A stretch of 64,000 nucleotides of DNA from Sabellastarte sp. h YS-2021 (Eukaryota > Annelida > Polychaeta > Sabellida > Sabellidae): NCBI GenBank assembly GCA_964017235.1, contig OZ024933.1:5025962-5089961 (forward strand), read 5' to 3'. Below, one piece after another: positions 33,380-44,019 of the stretch. The stretch's first letter is position 1; each line of letters begins with the position of its first letter. Made by a program: the position numbers and the translations under genes. Below the pieces are notes generated by a model, which did not search any database, had not been told where the DNA came from, and saw nothing but the letters and a program-made list of their open reading frames with translations.

Positions 33380-35070
33380 TGATTTTTTCATAATGGATGT
33401 GCATTGTTCTAATCGACCTATTTTGGAGGAGTCTCTGCTATAGTCTGTAGTTGAAAGCATTGATTGGGTGCATTTTGCAACAACTGTTATTCCAAAGAAA
33501 AATTATCCATTATGCTTTGATATACTTAGTAATGTAAATATCTGCAGAGATCTCAGGAACACTTTGCTGCAACTCAGGTGGATGGAAATGATCTAACGGA
33601 GGGTGACCAAGTAGCATTAGTTAATTTACGGATGAGCTTCCCCTTTGCACAGGTGGATGTATCTTTAAATCAGAAATTGATAACAACTAGCATTGGATTG
33701 AATCACCCTTATGTGGGTGTTCCACCACACGACTAAGGCTCCCGATTAAGGGTTTTTGAGGGTCGGTTTCAAAAATATGCTTAGTCCCAGGCTTCCTGTA
33801 AGGGTCGGTTGTGGTCGGTTGAGGCCGTGTGAGAAATCAAACATGTTTGATATTTCTCCCGACCCCAACCGATTATTTTTTCCCGCCATAAACAAAATGT
33901 CCAGTCCCAGGCGTCCTCAGGCCTCCTCAGACCAAATTTACACAGTCCTATGTGGTCCCAGGCCGCCTGCGACCCTTAGTCGCTGACCCTTAGTCCCAGA
34001 CCCTCTATTCTTAGTCCCAGGCTTCCTGCGACCCTTAGTCCCATTGCAAAACAAAAATCGGCTATCTCGGTCTGGGGACGCCTGGGGACGCCTCAGGACA
34101 CCTTGTGGGGTCGGGACTTAATCCTGGGTTAGTCGGGGCTTAGTCCCAGGAGGCCTGAGGCGTCCTGGGACCCAGTCGGTTTGTCTACGACAGGATCGTG
34201 GTTCAAACCGACCAGAAAAATGGCTTAGTCTGTTCTTAGTCCCAGACCAGTTAGGGACTGTCTGGGGCCTCCTGGGGCGTCCTGAGGCCGATCTGTAGTT
34301 AATCCCAGACCTTCATACCGATTCTGTCTTCCACCCCATTGGTCAATTTTTTTTCCATTTTTTCCAAGACTACCCACGATTAAGGGTCGCCGACAGGATC
34401 GGGGCTTAATCCTTTGGTGGAACAAGGGCATTACATAGCTCACATAGATGTACTGCTAAACAGCACAAAAAATTATTGTGCATTGAGGCTCTAAAGCAAG
34501 TTATTTTACAAAGATTCAGACTCAATGAATGCAATTTGGATCATTACAACAAGATGTTATACACAAACCATAGTCAGATACTAACATTAGAATGAGTGGA
34601 CTTTTGCCAACAAGGCAGGCTAATTGTGAATGGGGTGGGAATAGACTTGATTCAAAAAGTAAACTGCGTCTGATTAACAGCTGATGGAAATAAGAAATAC
34701 TAGCTTAATATTGAGGATGCACTTGTGTAGAGAGCAGAGTGTGTAGAGTTAAGGTTAAGCCAGACATTCTTATTCCAAAAAGGAAATTTTGATATACTCT
34801 TTAAAGAGGCAAATTAAGAATCTAGTTTTACTCCAGCTGAGGAATGGTACATTTTTCTAGTGTGAGGTGAGGCTGGTTATAAAGACCAATATTGAATGAA
34901 GAACATTCATTCAGATACCAACTGGCATGATGAGCATAACTTTTCCACTTGAAAACATATTGCTGTAAATAGTAGAAATGGTGTGTACAAAACAAAACCA
35001 TTCACTGCCATCACATAGCATCATAAAAACTGGATGTAGATATATTCTATATAGTAGTGGAAATGATTTG
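33380..35070 (+). pseudogene. Polinton-like major capsid protein remnant
   Basis: Readable blocks include GDQVALVNLRMSFPFAQVDV followed by SLNQKLITTS near 33600-33690, and GHYIAHIDVLLNST near 34428-34470. In intact Polinton/adintovirus capsid proteins these correspond to 'GDxVxxxNLxLxSLFxQVDVxLN' and 'YPYRAYIETLLNY'. This is the double-jelly-roll capsid lineage. The MITE at 33718-34425 lies between the two blocks. Broken in many places. Confidence 0.75.
33718..34425. mobile_element. Harbinger-type MITE inside the capsid remnant
   Basis: The left end TGTTCCACCA and the right end TGGTGGAACA are inverted repeats about 708 bp apart, and GGG flanks both sides (33715-33717 and 34426-34428), fitting a 3-bp target duplication. 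The interior is GC-richer than its surroundings. It is made of repeated phrases such as TTAGTCCCAGGC and GACCCTTAGTC, with CGTCCTCAGGCCTCCTCAG also seen at 61.8 kb near the Harbinger transposase. It encodes no transposase. Confidence 0.8.
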
Positions 35071-35190
35071 CCATGGAGATAAGCAATAGACGCAAAAATG
35101 TTCCAGGGACTGAAATTAGCGAGTTTAGCAGTTTAAATTTGTCAACCAAAGTGGATGGATGTGACAAAAACTCTGAATTATACACCCAAC

Positions 35191-35450
35191 CAGATCCTAC
35201 GTTACAGCTATTTCCACTGCTGGCGATTCAGTTTTACTATTTTAAATCTTTTAATCGTCAGCCTGACGTAAATATTAATGTGTTTTTATCGTTTTACATT
35301 CATTTTAATTGCGCTTGAACCCTACCCCACCCCCAGCACCCTAAGTTACAGCTATTTCCACTGCTGGCGCTTCAGTTTTACTATTTTATATCCTTTAAAT
35401 GTCAACCTGACGTAAATATTAATGTGTTTTTATTACTACTGTGTTTGTGC
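35191..35450 (+). repeat. Two-unit tandem duplication (~140 bp period)
   Basis: GTTACAGCTATTTCCACTGC, followed by TGGCG.TTCAGTTTTACTATTTTA and CCTGACGTAAATATTAATG, occurs twice, starting near 35201 and 35342. The copies differ at about one base in twelve, and a CA-rich spacer with CCCCACCCCC separates them. Confidence 0.8.
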
Positions 35451-35859
35451 AATATTTACCAAAACAGCACTGCTGCTTGGTGTCTCTTCGACGTCATCTC
35501 AGGCAAAAAAATTTAGGCCAATCACAACCTGTTGGTCCTTTTTTGCACCTTACCATTAGCCTTCTTGACCTCAGTCTGTCGAGGTTGAGGTGACGCAGAA
35601 AACTCAACCTCAATTTAAGTCTACCTTAACCTCAATCTATAAATTTTATAGTGTAACAGTAAATTTATTAAGCTTGCTCAATTCTAAGTTCACTACCATT
35701 GTAAAGTTTCGGTGAACTTAAGCTTATGATAATCTTATGTTATATACGTAATTGTATACAGAGTGTCTATTATATACACAATAGTAGTCTCATTTTCCTT
35801 ATGTATACTGTAATTGTTGTTTTATAATAAACTCACTTGCTCCGCATTACCTGTCTTTA

Positions 35860-36130
35860 CTTCCTGCCAGGGTATGGAGTGGGGGCTGAAATGGGTAAAT
35901 CCTGCAGCCTTTACCAAAGTGAAGATGGCCACATGTTCAGCAGTCTACAGTTACGCTAATGGAGTAAATTGTTTTGAAATGATGAAATTGCCAGGGGCCA
36001 CAAACAATATCTGTGAGATATATCACGCTCTGAATATAAAATGAAAAAGAGTGCACTTAAAGATTTATAGAACTGGTCAGGTAGTCACAACTGGAATTAC
36101 TAGTGAGCTTGTTATGGATGATATTGTGAA
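35860..36130 (+). pseudogene. Unassigned coding remnant after the capsid region
   Basis: A frame near 35870-36040 reads NPAAFTKVKMATCSAVYSY and NGVNCFEMMKLPGATN. A neighbouring frame gives HLKIYRTGQVVTTGITS. The alternating 'AxVYSxGxVxC...' and 'xLKIYRTGQVVxTGIxS' pattern loosely recalls the repeated sheet of TATA-binding-protein folds, but this is a guess from pattern alone. It may be an extra gene of the Polinton-like element. Broken; not reconstructed. Confidence 0.3.
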
Positions 36131-37080
36131 ACCAACACTATTAGAGCTGGATAGTTTATAAAGGCCGGGCAAAATCCATGATAAAGCATCAAAAATAAAT
36201 TATAAAGCTGAAAATTGGATAGGCAAAGAAAAGACAAACATTAGAAGTATACATTCATTATTTAACATATGAACCATTTACCAGGCGAGCGAAGTTACAA
36301 CACAGTAGAAAAGTGTACCAGCACCGGTTTAAGTTTTGGTTAAGCCAAATTTGGAGAAAAATTAGTCAATGTTACAGTGCTATAAGATAGATGAAGTGTA
36401 GTATCCTGGCAACAAGGATTGAAGGTTAGACTCTATGATAACCTCACCACTGACGGAGACCAGGAAAGTCTGGATTTTACATGAAAAAAGACTTTTTTCA
36501 CAATTATCAGCAAACAGTCCCCCAAGACCCCTCCCAAAACATGGAAAACACAATATGAGGGTATTTGGTTTATTATACATAACATGGTAAAAGATTAGTG
36601 TAAATTATAATAATACAACTAAAAGTAAATACAACTAAAACTACTGATATATACAACTTGGTTACTTTATATAAATATAATTGCATAGCAGGCATGCAAG
36701 AAATTAGAGTCATTGTCCATAACCATAGCATGCCACAATACCTAGAACACTAAGACTTTCTTTACAATGTTACTTAGCATTTAGTATGAAATTAATTAGA
36801 AATATGCCATGCTATTACTTTCAGTGATCATAAGGTTACTTAATGTTGTACAGTAATTTTAAGTAACTACAACCTAGTATATTGAGTTAATGAACCAATA
36901 CATGTATTACATGAGTACTAAAATAATTTGTAAATAAGATGTTACCTGAGTAAAATAATAAATACAATCAATTCATGCTGTGTACGGATTAGGGGATGTT
37001 AAGCACTGATACAACTTAATTACTCATGCATTACTTAAGTCTTAGGGTTAGTCTGAATTCATTGTATTAGTGAAGGCTAA
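36131..37080. other. Unassigned AT-rich DNA
   Basis: No supported frame or repeat ends. The right end of the Polinton fossil could lie anywhere here. Confidence 0.35.
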
Positions 37081-37089
37081 TAATTCACC

Positions 37090-38000
37090 ACTTCAGGTAT
37101 TTTGGCCGTGTCTTCTCATGTAACCGTGCCCCTTTCAAATTCGCAACAAAGTACAGCATGCGCTGCTTTTGCCCCAGCCCAAGTGAAGTCCGTGCAATCT
37201 TCCATTAAATCAGTCATATAGGCTATCATTCTCTCGTGTCTACCCTCATCTTTCTCGTCTGGTATATTTCTCCAAAAGCCCTGCACCCATTGTAATAATG
37301 TTAATTGATCGTAGGTCATTCTAGAATGATTCGCCCCTCCTAAAATGGCTTTGTGCGGCCACGCCACCTTATGCTTTACATAAACGTCTACCGGACCCCC
37401 CCCCCTTTTTCACTTCAATTTTGTCCCTAAGTTCGTACCTGTGCTTTCATTTATCACCTCTAATTCGCGCAATCTCGCATCAACCTTCCTCTAAATTATT
37501 TCTGAACTCCTTAATACATGCAAGTCAGGAATACTGTTATCAGAATTGGTTTCACTGTCACTTTCTACGACAATTTGCTTTCTTTTACTACTTTTTTTAT
37601 CACAATGACTACCAGAACTCTTGCTACTGAACTTAGACTGTTCATTTTTATGCTGTCGTTCCTTCTGATGTGCACCTCCACTGCTGCTACTGTTGCTCTC
37701 CACCTTGTCTTCCACCGCGTCAAGTCTGGCGTTAACCCTTCTCAGTTCTGCCAAGATCTGCAGCTGTACCGTGTCTCCATCCACTTCTTCTTCCGACGTG
37801 TCAACACTCCTGTCCAATATGCTACCACTCTTGTCCTCAGCTTTGCTGCCACGTTTTTGCACTTTTGCCAGTTCTTTTAAGTTTATATCATTGTCACTGT
37901 CCTTCATGTCATTCTGTGTTTCCATACGACAATTTTTTCCAGTAGGAGGCAAATGTTTATGCCCATATTTTGTTCATTTATTTTTCTGAGGCATTGTAAA
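37090..38000 (-). pseudogene. DIRS-like gag fossil (copy 2)
   Basis: Minus-strand text includes the block WPHKAILGGANHSRMTYDQL and FTWAGAKAAHAVLC, matching WPQNYILGGATKSRVSYDSL and RGAAKGAHAVLLC of the 3.4-4.0 kb gag. The upstream frame (37952-37491) has a polar region and a coiled-coil-like LAELRRVNARLDAVEDKVES, also paralleled in copy 1. No RT or recombinase is attached, so this is a fragment of a related but different subfamily, broken. Confidence 0.65.
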
Positions 38001-38977
38001 AAATCACTGATTATACTGTAAATACAGAAACAACACCCGCAGTGCTCTCCTCTTGACAGTCTTATTGCTTGATTCACAGAAAGGGAGAAAAACGAAAATT
38101 AGCTTCCCAGCCCTCCCAGCCAAATTTTCATTTAAATATTGTTTTATGCACAACAAATTTTACTAAATAACTTTGTCCAGATTTCTGGTATATTGTCCTA
38201 TTTTAAAGCTGCAACAGCTTTTCCCTCATGTGGTTTATGATCCAAGATTAACCCCCTGAATGATGTCACCTGTAATTTATCTATCACTTTATTCAAAAAG
38301 TCTTTCAATTTATCCCGTCCAATATTGCATTTTGTGTAATACTCACCATAGAGTATTCCAAATATTCCAAGCAAGAGTATTCAGTTTGACTGGAATGATT
38401 GTATTGACACCCGTACCAGTCTTATTTCAGTAGGTTTATCAGTTTATTGATTATTACACATCAAGTATGCTTTTGCATTGTGAACCACACAATTCTCATC
38501 CAGAGCAGAAACTGTTTTCTTGACTACTGTACAGACGCCTGGCAAGGAACTTGCCAAAACAACTAAACACAGCAATTCATTCTTCACAGTATCATTGATT
38601 TAGGTTAGACTTACCCCTAAAATGGTTATTGCTTTCTTAGGGAGACAAATGAATCTACTCCCTTTTAAATTCTCAAATATTTTCCACCATCAGATTCTCT
38701 GTCTTCCATGTTACACTAAGTTGTTTTTTTCTCCATAGTGTTTATCTTTAAAAGACAGAAAAGTGTTTGGCATTTTATAAAGCAAAATAGTATATTCTAT
38801 ATCTAAATTTGATTCAACCAGTAAAATTTTAGAATTTATAGGTTACTCATTATTAATCAGTGACTAATTCAAATAGACCAATAGCATTCCTACACTGATT
38901 ATTGATTATTTATCTCTCAAGACTTCAATTTTATTGAATCATTTTCAATTTACGATGTTGGGACATAACAAGCAAAT
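38001..38977. other. Unassigned AT-rich DNA
   Basis: No supported coding frame or terminal structure. Confidence 0.35.
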
Positions 38978-38980
38978 CTG

Positions 38981-40884
38981 GGCCTGTATTCGCTAACATT
39001 CTTATTCTTAGAATACGAATTTTTCTTAGAATTAGAAAATTTTCTTGTCTAAGAATTTTCTTATTCTCAGAAAAAATTGTATTCACAAAGCAATTCTTAG
39101 TTAAGAATTATTTCTAAGAATAATAATTATCTTAGTTAAGAATAGTAAACAGAAACATGTGCATGCATATAGTTTTTCATGTCACATCATTAGTCATGTG
39201 ATTATTTACATCTTTATTGTTTGAAATGGAGTCAGAATTAGGTGTCAGATTCACAAAAGGTCTTAATCTTAGCCTTTTCTTAGGCTTAGCCCAGTCTTGA
39301 ACACAACATTTTTTTCTCAGTTAAGAATTTTCATAAATAGATATTCATAAGCAGGTATTTTTTTCATGTAACCAAATTTATCGAACATAAATCACAAAGC
39401 AGTATACATATTAACTGTCAAATATATCCCACACAAGTAAAAATGTCAATATTAACTGAATAGCTCATCTCATGACAGCTATAAAATGAGTGCATTAACC
39501 TATCCATTTTCATCAGACTTATATTAATACTTTTTAAAATCATAAAATTTCAGAATAAGACAATTCAAATCAGATTTACACTTCGAAAGGAAAACAAAAT
39601 TACCATGCTGCAGTAATTACAAGCACTGAAATATGGTTTTCCAATTTCATGATAATAAATATATTAAAGTCCACATACAGTTATCCACATTCACCTCAGG
39701 ATTTTGGAGCCAGGTTATAAGTTTTTATGGCTGTAATTAGAAACAATCATGCATATTGTATGAAAACTGTTTGAAGCCTGTCTTGTATGCATAAACAAAT
39801 TGCTTATATCTATATTGTTTACAAAAACGATTTTAGAGATATATGATGTTTTTACAGAACATATGTGCTAAACATTGAAAAAGATATCCATATTATTTTA
39901 TCAACCACTTTACAGACAAATGTGTAGCTACAAATATGTATTCTGCACTAAACATAAACATTGACACCTTGAGTTTGGTTAATATGAGTGGTTTATGCCA
40001 GTGAATGTAAAGACAAGTGAGCTGTTGATTTGATCCTACATGTTCCACTTTGAAAAAAAATCAATAATGGGAAGTGCACTAAGCAAATCATATCAGAATA
40101 TGTTGATGTGCAGTGTAAAACTTGTTCACTTACTGTTGACACTTGCATCAGAAAGGGATAAGCTTTACAGTTGAGCACCTTCTGACCTCTTAAAAACATA
40201 AAAAACGAATATAGAGGGAAGTGTAAGTAGTTTTAACTTAATTCTAGCCATTTGAAATTTTGAAGTGGGGAAAATATACGTGGCAGCCATATTGAAAACC
40301 AGTCAACAAGATAGCATAAATCATTCACTTCAGCCTTTATCTGTAAATGTAAAGCTCTTGCAAAAAATCATGCTAATCAGAAAAAACAAACACTGGATTT
40401 GTCTGGTCATAGAAAAAAAGTGTATTTGTATGCAAAATGCATAAAAAATATGAAATATGTCATCTTTTTCTTAACTTAAGTAAGCTGTTGATCATTCTTA
40501 GATTTCTCTTGATCATTCTCAGAAAAAAATCTAAGAATAAGAATTTAGTGAATACCAAAAATACTTATTCTTAGAATTTTCTAAGAAAAACTCTAAGAAA
40601 ATTCTTATTCTAAGTATAGGAATGTTAGTGTTTGTTTATTTGGGGTTTTACGTCGCTTTCAACACTGTACAGGTCATATCACGACGGGTAGTTGGAAGGG
40701 CAGAGGAAACCAGTACATATAGTTCGCTAGGGTTCTGTACTGTAAACTGCCGACCAACGGCAAGCAACTACCAGCTTTCCCACTTACGGCCATGACAGGG
40801 ATCGAACCCCGGCCACAGAGGTGGGAGGCGAGAGTGTTACCACTCTGCCACCGTGGCCCCTAGGAATGTTAGTGAATACGGGTC
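38981..40884. mobile_element. Non-autonomous DNA transposon with GTATTCACTAACAT ends, split by a SINE
   Basis: The left end GGCCTGTATTCGCTAACATT and the right end, reversed, GACCCGTATTCACTAACATT are inverted repeats. The similarity extends about 150 bp inward through runs of TCTTAGAAT/AAGAATTTTCTTAG. CTG flanks both sides (38978-38980 and 40885-40887), fitting a 3-bp duplication. It is 1.66 kb without the SINE and its duplication. There is no transposase frame. Interior text such as GAAGTGGGGAAAATAT...GCCATATT is shared with the neighbour at 41015. Confidence 0.8.
40631..40860 (-). repeat. tRNA-derived SINE (copy 4)
   Basis: The best-preserved copy of the family: A-box region GGTGGCAGAGTGGTAACAC, B box GGTTCGATCCC, body with GTTTACAGTACAGAACCC, then GTCGTGATATGACCTGTACA and a CGACGTAAAACCCC tail on the minus strand. 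A 14-bp duplication TAGGAATGTTAGTG lies at 40617-40630 and 40861-40874. It landed a few bases from the right end of the host transposon. Confidence 0.93.
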
Positions 40885-41014
40885 CTGACCAAAAGACAGT
40901 CAAGAGATATAGAACCTAGTTCTCTATGTATACAACCAATAGAGTCTCAGCAAAATGACCTAGATTATGAATATTTCTGCAAACGGATAGAAATTTTTCA
41001 ATTTTGGTTAACAG

Positions 41015-41567
41015 GGGCTGGTTTCACTAAAGGACTTAAACTAAGTCCCTTTTTTGGCTAAGTCAGGGACTTAAATCTAAGACTTTGGTCTTAACTAGGT
41101 CTGGGACTTAAAATGGATTTCACAAAGGTGACTTAGCTAAGTCCAAGCTCATCATATAACCACAGTGGTTTTCTGTATCATGTGACCTTTTATATCCTTC
41201 ATTTAATGCATTTTATCTAAGGATTAGTGTTGTTTTGAAATGGAAAACCTTGTTGCCACGCATAAACTTCCCAAAGACTACTTCAGTAAGGTGTTCTGTG
41301 TAATTATACTTTTTTACAGCCCTTTCAAATTCTGAAGTGGAGAAAAGTTTATGGCGGCCATATTTAAGTCCTCTTTACAAAATTTAAGCCCACTACCTCC
41401 CAGACTTAAATCCAAGTCCACTGACTTAGCAAATCCATGGACTTAGCCCCTTTGTGAAATCCACTAAGTCTAAGCCCGCTGACTTAGCACATATTTGACA
41501 GAATTTAAGACCAAAGTCTTAAACTTAAGCCCAAAACCAGACTTAAGTCTGTTTGTGAAATCGGCCC
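41015..41567. mobile_element. MITE related to the 38981 element
   Basis: The ends GGGCTGGTTTCACTAAAGGAC and, reversed, GGGCCGATTTCACAAACAGAC are inverted, with CAG on both sides (41012-41014 and 41568-41570). The interior contains repeated GACTTAAGTC-like palindromic phrases and a GAAGTGGAGAAAAGTTTATG...CCATATT segment shared with the 38981 element. It is 553 bp and non-coding. Confidence 0.8.
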
Positions 41568-41570
41568 CAG

Positions 41571-42025
41571 AACTATCTATCAAAGCCCATGTTGGTTTCA
41601 TTTAACCTCGTGTCACTGGTATAAAATAAAGTTCCCTTATGATACCCTCACCAGGGACCACAACCGGGGATCAGGAAAGTTCCAGAAAAACTGCCATTGG
41701 TGTTGCGCAATAATGCGGGACATAAAGCAATTCTTCCAGCTCCGAAAAACCCTTTCCATTGATCTGCAAACTACAAATTTTAAACCCTTCAACAACACGT
41801 GTGAAAGCAATACATATGTCACCCCATTGATCTGCAACCTATAAATTTTAAACCCTCGACAACACTGGTAAAACCAATACATCTGTCATCCCATTAGGCT
41901 ACAACCTATAGATTTGTCCCCATTTCACGCTCTTCTCTAATATTGATCTGCACTCTGCAACTTATATTGTCCCCACTGTAGTTCCAGATGCTTTCTGTTA
42001 GAATTTACATATACAAAAAGGGATT
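41571..42025. other. Region upstream of the GCNT first coding exon
   Basis: Phrases near 41755-41780, 41820-41840 and 41890-41910 repeat in altered form (CATTGATCTGCAAC.TA.AAATTTTAAACCCT), giving a degenerate tandem repeat of about 65 bp. The promoter or 5' untranslated exon of GCNT may lie here, but no TATA or initiator is convincing. Confidence 0.4.
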
Positions 42026-42199
42026 ATGGTAGTAACTATACTTAACAGATTGTCTTTGAAAAAGACACTTATATTCTCCATTTTCATTTGTTTGGGATAT
42101 ATACTATACACTGAAAATGAGGTGTTATTTAACAATACACTTGCAATACATACAACTCAAAAACCAAAGAACAAAGATAATGAACATTATGAGAATATT
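42026..42199 (+). CDS. GCNT-like N-acetylglucosaminyltransferase, exon 1 (signal-anchor)
   Basis: This exon encodes 58 residues: a short cytoplasmic tail with basic residues (NRLSLKK), a single membrane span (TLIFSIFICLGYILY, residues 14-28) and the start of a luminal stem with an N-glycosylation site (FNNTLA). This is the layout of a type II Golgi glycosyltransferase. It ends at a strong donor (ATT|GTAAGT) in phase 0, matching the phase-0 acceptor of the exon at 55434. The start ATG is the first in frame and places the charged tail correctly. The link to the later exons is inferred from phase and topology, since the span itself is not family-specific. Confidence 0.65.
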
Positions 42200-42491
42200 G
42201 TAAGTTCCTTTCATTATATTGCGAATATTAAAATGTTATTGTAACTAACCTACATGATATAGTGGATAATGAAAGAATATTACACCTGAAATTATATTAT
42301 GAATATTATAAAAACAATATCTTAAACACATTCTGTGGTGCATATTTAAAACATATTGTAAATACCTATGTAACTGTCTATCATAACCATATAATTATAG
42401 CACCGCCCATTTATAAAAACACATCACAAACAATTTTCGCATATTAAATTATATCAATTAATAAATAAATTCGGTGTGGCCTGAATTGGGA

Positions 42492-42550
42492 ATGCTGGTA
42501 GTTGCTTGCCGTTAGTCGGCAGTTTACAGCACAGAATCCTGACACTGCAC
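42492..42550 (+). repeat. SINE fragment (copy 5a)
   Basis: GCTGGTAGTTGCTTGCCGTT and CGGCAGTTTACAGCACAGAA match the middle of the SINE family in the + orientation, with a few differences. The tRNA-like head and the tail are missing here. Confidence 0.75.
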
Positions 42551-42787
42551 TGAGATATGGATAGAAAATGGCAGTAATTACTTCCCAAAGACTGTAAAAT
42601 GGCGGCGACCAACGAGAAAAGTTGTTACAAAAGGGGCAGATCACGTGACAACAACCTGAGGCTACAGCCAAGAATAAATGTCGTTTTTTCTTAGACGTTG
42701 GCCTCGCGGCAACCAGTAAAGCATTCATTCCCACATGGTAAGCTTGTAGCTTATAAAAGCTACATTAAAGTAATTAAAATTTTCACG
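42551..42787. promoter_or_regulatory. CpG-bearing segment with YY1-like and CACGTG sites (speculative)
   Basis: AAAATGGCGGCGACC at 42596-42610 fits a YY1-type site, and GATCACGTGAC at about 42641 contains a palindromic E-box. CpG dinucleotides are more frequent than in the flanks. The segment separates two SINE pieces and lies about 400 bp inside intron 1. It could be an alternative promoter or simply transposon interior. Confidence 0.25.
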
Positions 42788-42925
42788 TTTACAGTACAGA
42801 ACCCTGATGAACTGTATGTACTGGTTTCCTCTGCCCTTCCAACTACCCGTCGTGATATGACCTGTACAGTGTTGAAAGCAATGCAAAACCTCAATAAACA
42901 AAATTAAATAAATAAAAAATAAATA
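42788..42925 (+). repeat. SINE fragment (copy 5b)
   Basis: TTTACAGTACAGAACCCTGA, followed by TGTACTGGTTTCCTCTGCCC, GTCGTGATATGACCTGTACA and an A/T-rich tail (AATAAACAAAATTAAATAAA), matches the 3' half of the SINE on the + strand. It overlaps the family segment already present in copy 5a, so two truncated copies or a duplication are involved. Confidence 0.85.
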
Positions 42926-42995
42926 CAAGCATATGGTTAAAACGTTGTATAATTAATAGCATGTGGATATTGTAAGTAGCTTACATTGTATATCA

Positions 42996-44019
42996 TCGCA
43001 CGTCCCGTTATCGACCACTTCCTATTATCGATCCGGAACAAATATCACCTTTCTTAGGTCACATGACTGTGTTTCGAATTTGCCGATCGGAGAATTGAAT
43101 GTAAATAATTTCTGAAATAATATCTCGCAAAACTTTCAAAAAGATGAGGTCAGAGCAGGTATGAAATTTTTAAAGTTAAAAAGTGTATGTGATAATTGCT
43201 TAAGACACTAATGTCCGTTTTTCACAATTTATAAATTTTTAATTTTGAAGTATTTTATAAATGTTTCTGTCACTAAGTTCATTTCTCTACTGTAGAATTC
43301 TGTTTATTTTTGATCCAAACCAATAAATAGGTTTAAATTGTTCAGAATAATGTGTACCAAACCTGAGAGAGTGATATGGTCCTGATGGGTCCTCTCCCAG
43401 AAAAGTTAAAACTTGTTTGTCAAATATTTCTTTTACTTCATTTTAAAAGGTTTTGTGGCATATTATTGCAAAAAAATCCTGACTGTGTTGTCAAAAAGTG
43501 TACCCTTTATGATGCCGATCATCTGAGCTTTGCATAATTGTAAGCTCTGCTTGAGGAAGTTTACTCAAGTAGAAGTGCAGCCAAGTTTTTTAAACTTTTC
43601 TCTTTACTGTGAATTAAAAAGTAGTGATGCATCAGCCCTCCAAACATAAGATATTCCAGATCCTAATTATTACAATTTTGTGTATGCTGATACAATAAAT
43701 TTTATACTTTTATCAATTTCTGTTATCAATAGTACTTTTTATTAACCTTACAACCTTAAGTCTGCTATTTCTAGCTTTAGGTGCAACCTTTAGTCATGTG
43801 ATCGATAATTGGAAGTGAGGCTTCCAGTATAGCAAGTGTGACATACCTAAGAAAAACAATCATTTCTGTGCAAAATATCATATCAAAACAGGATATATAC
43901 ATGCCAATACATAGATAACATAATATGACAATAATCAACTGGATATTTGCAAAGGTATGTTATTTCATGTTATTTATCGGCAATTTTCCCGCTTATGTGG
44001 TTGATAATTGGACATGCGA
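42996..44019. mobile_element. DNA transposon shell with TCGCACGTCC ends
   Basis: The left end TCGCACGTCCCGTTATCGAC and the right end, reversed, TCGCATGTCCAATTATCAAC are imperfect inverted repeats about 1.02 kb apart. Inner segments also pair (ATTATCGAT, GGTCACATGACT versus AGTCATGTGATC). No transposase frame was found and no target duplication is evident. The superfamily is unassigned. Confidence 0.6.

Larger units (their letters stand above)
29165..36130 (+). mobile_element. Polinton/Maverick-like element (fossil A), interrupted
   Basis: Remnants on the + strand, in order: a type-B DNA polymerase N-terminal region with Cys/His knuckles (29.3-30.9 kb), a packaging ATPase with Walker A (31.1-31.8 kb), an integrase scrap (32.5-32.6 kb) and a double-jelly-roll major capsid protein (33.4-35.1 kb). 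Co-occurrence of these parts identifies a Polinton/Maverick or adintovirus-like element. It is clearly old: many breaks throughout, no frame over about 80 residues, and two later insertions (a Harbinger-type MITE at 33718 and an L2 LINE scrap near 32650). The terminal repeats were not found, so both outer limits are approximate. Confidence 0.75.

Noticed and set aside
33756-34443. Pro/Arg-rich frames on both strands
   Set aside because: They fall in the repetitive interior of the Harbinger-type MITE and encode nothing recognisable.
37421-37989. Overlapping + strand frames rich in Ser, Leu and Phe
   Set aside because: Antisense shadows of the DIRS-like gag fossil copy 2.
42598-42694. Short frame opening with ATGGCGGCGACC
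   Set aside because: Only about 31 codons to a stop and lying between SINE pieces; no protein similarity recognised.
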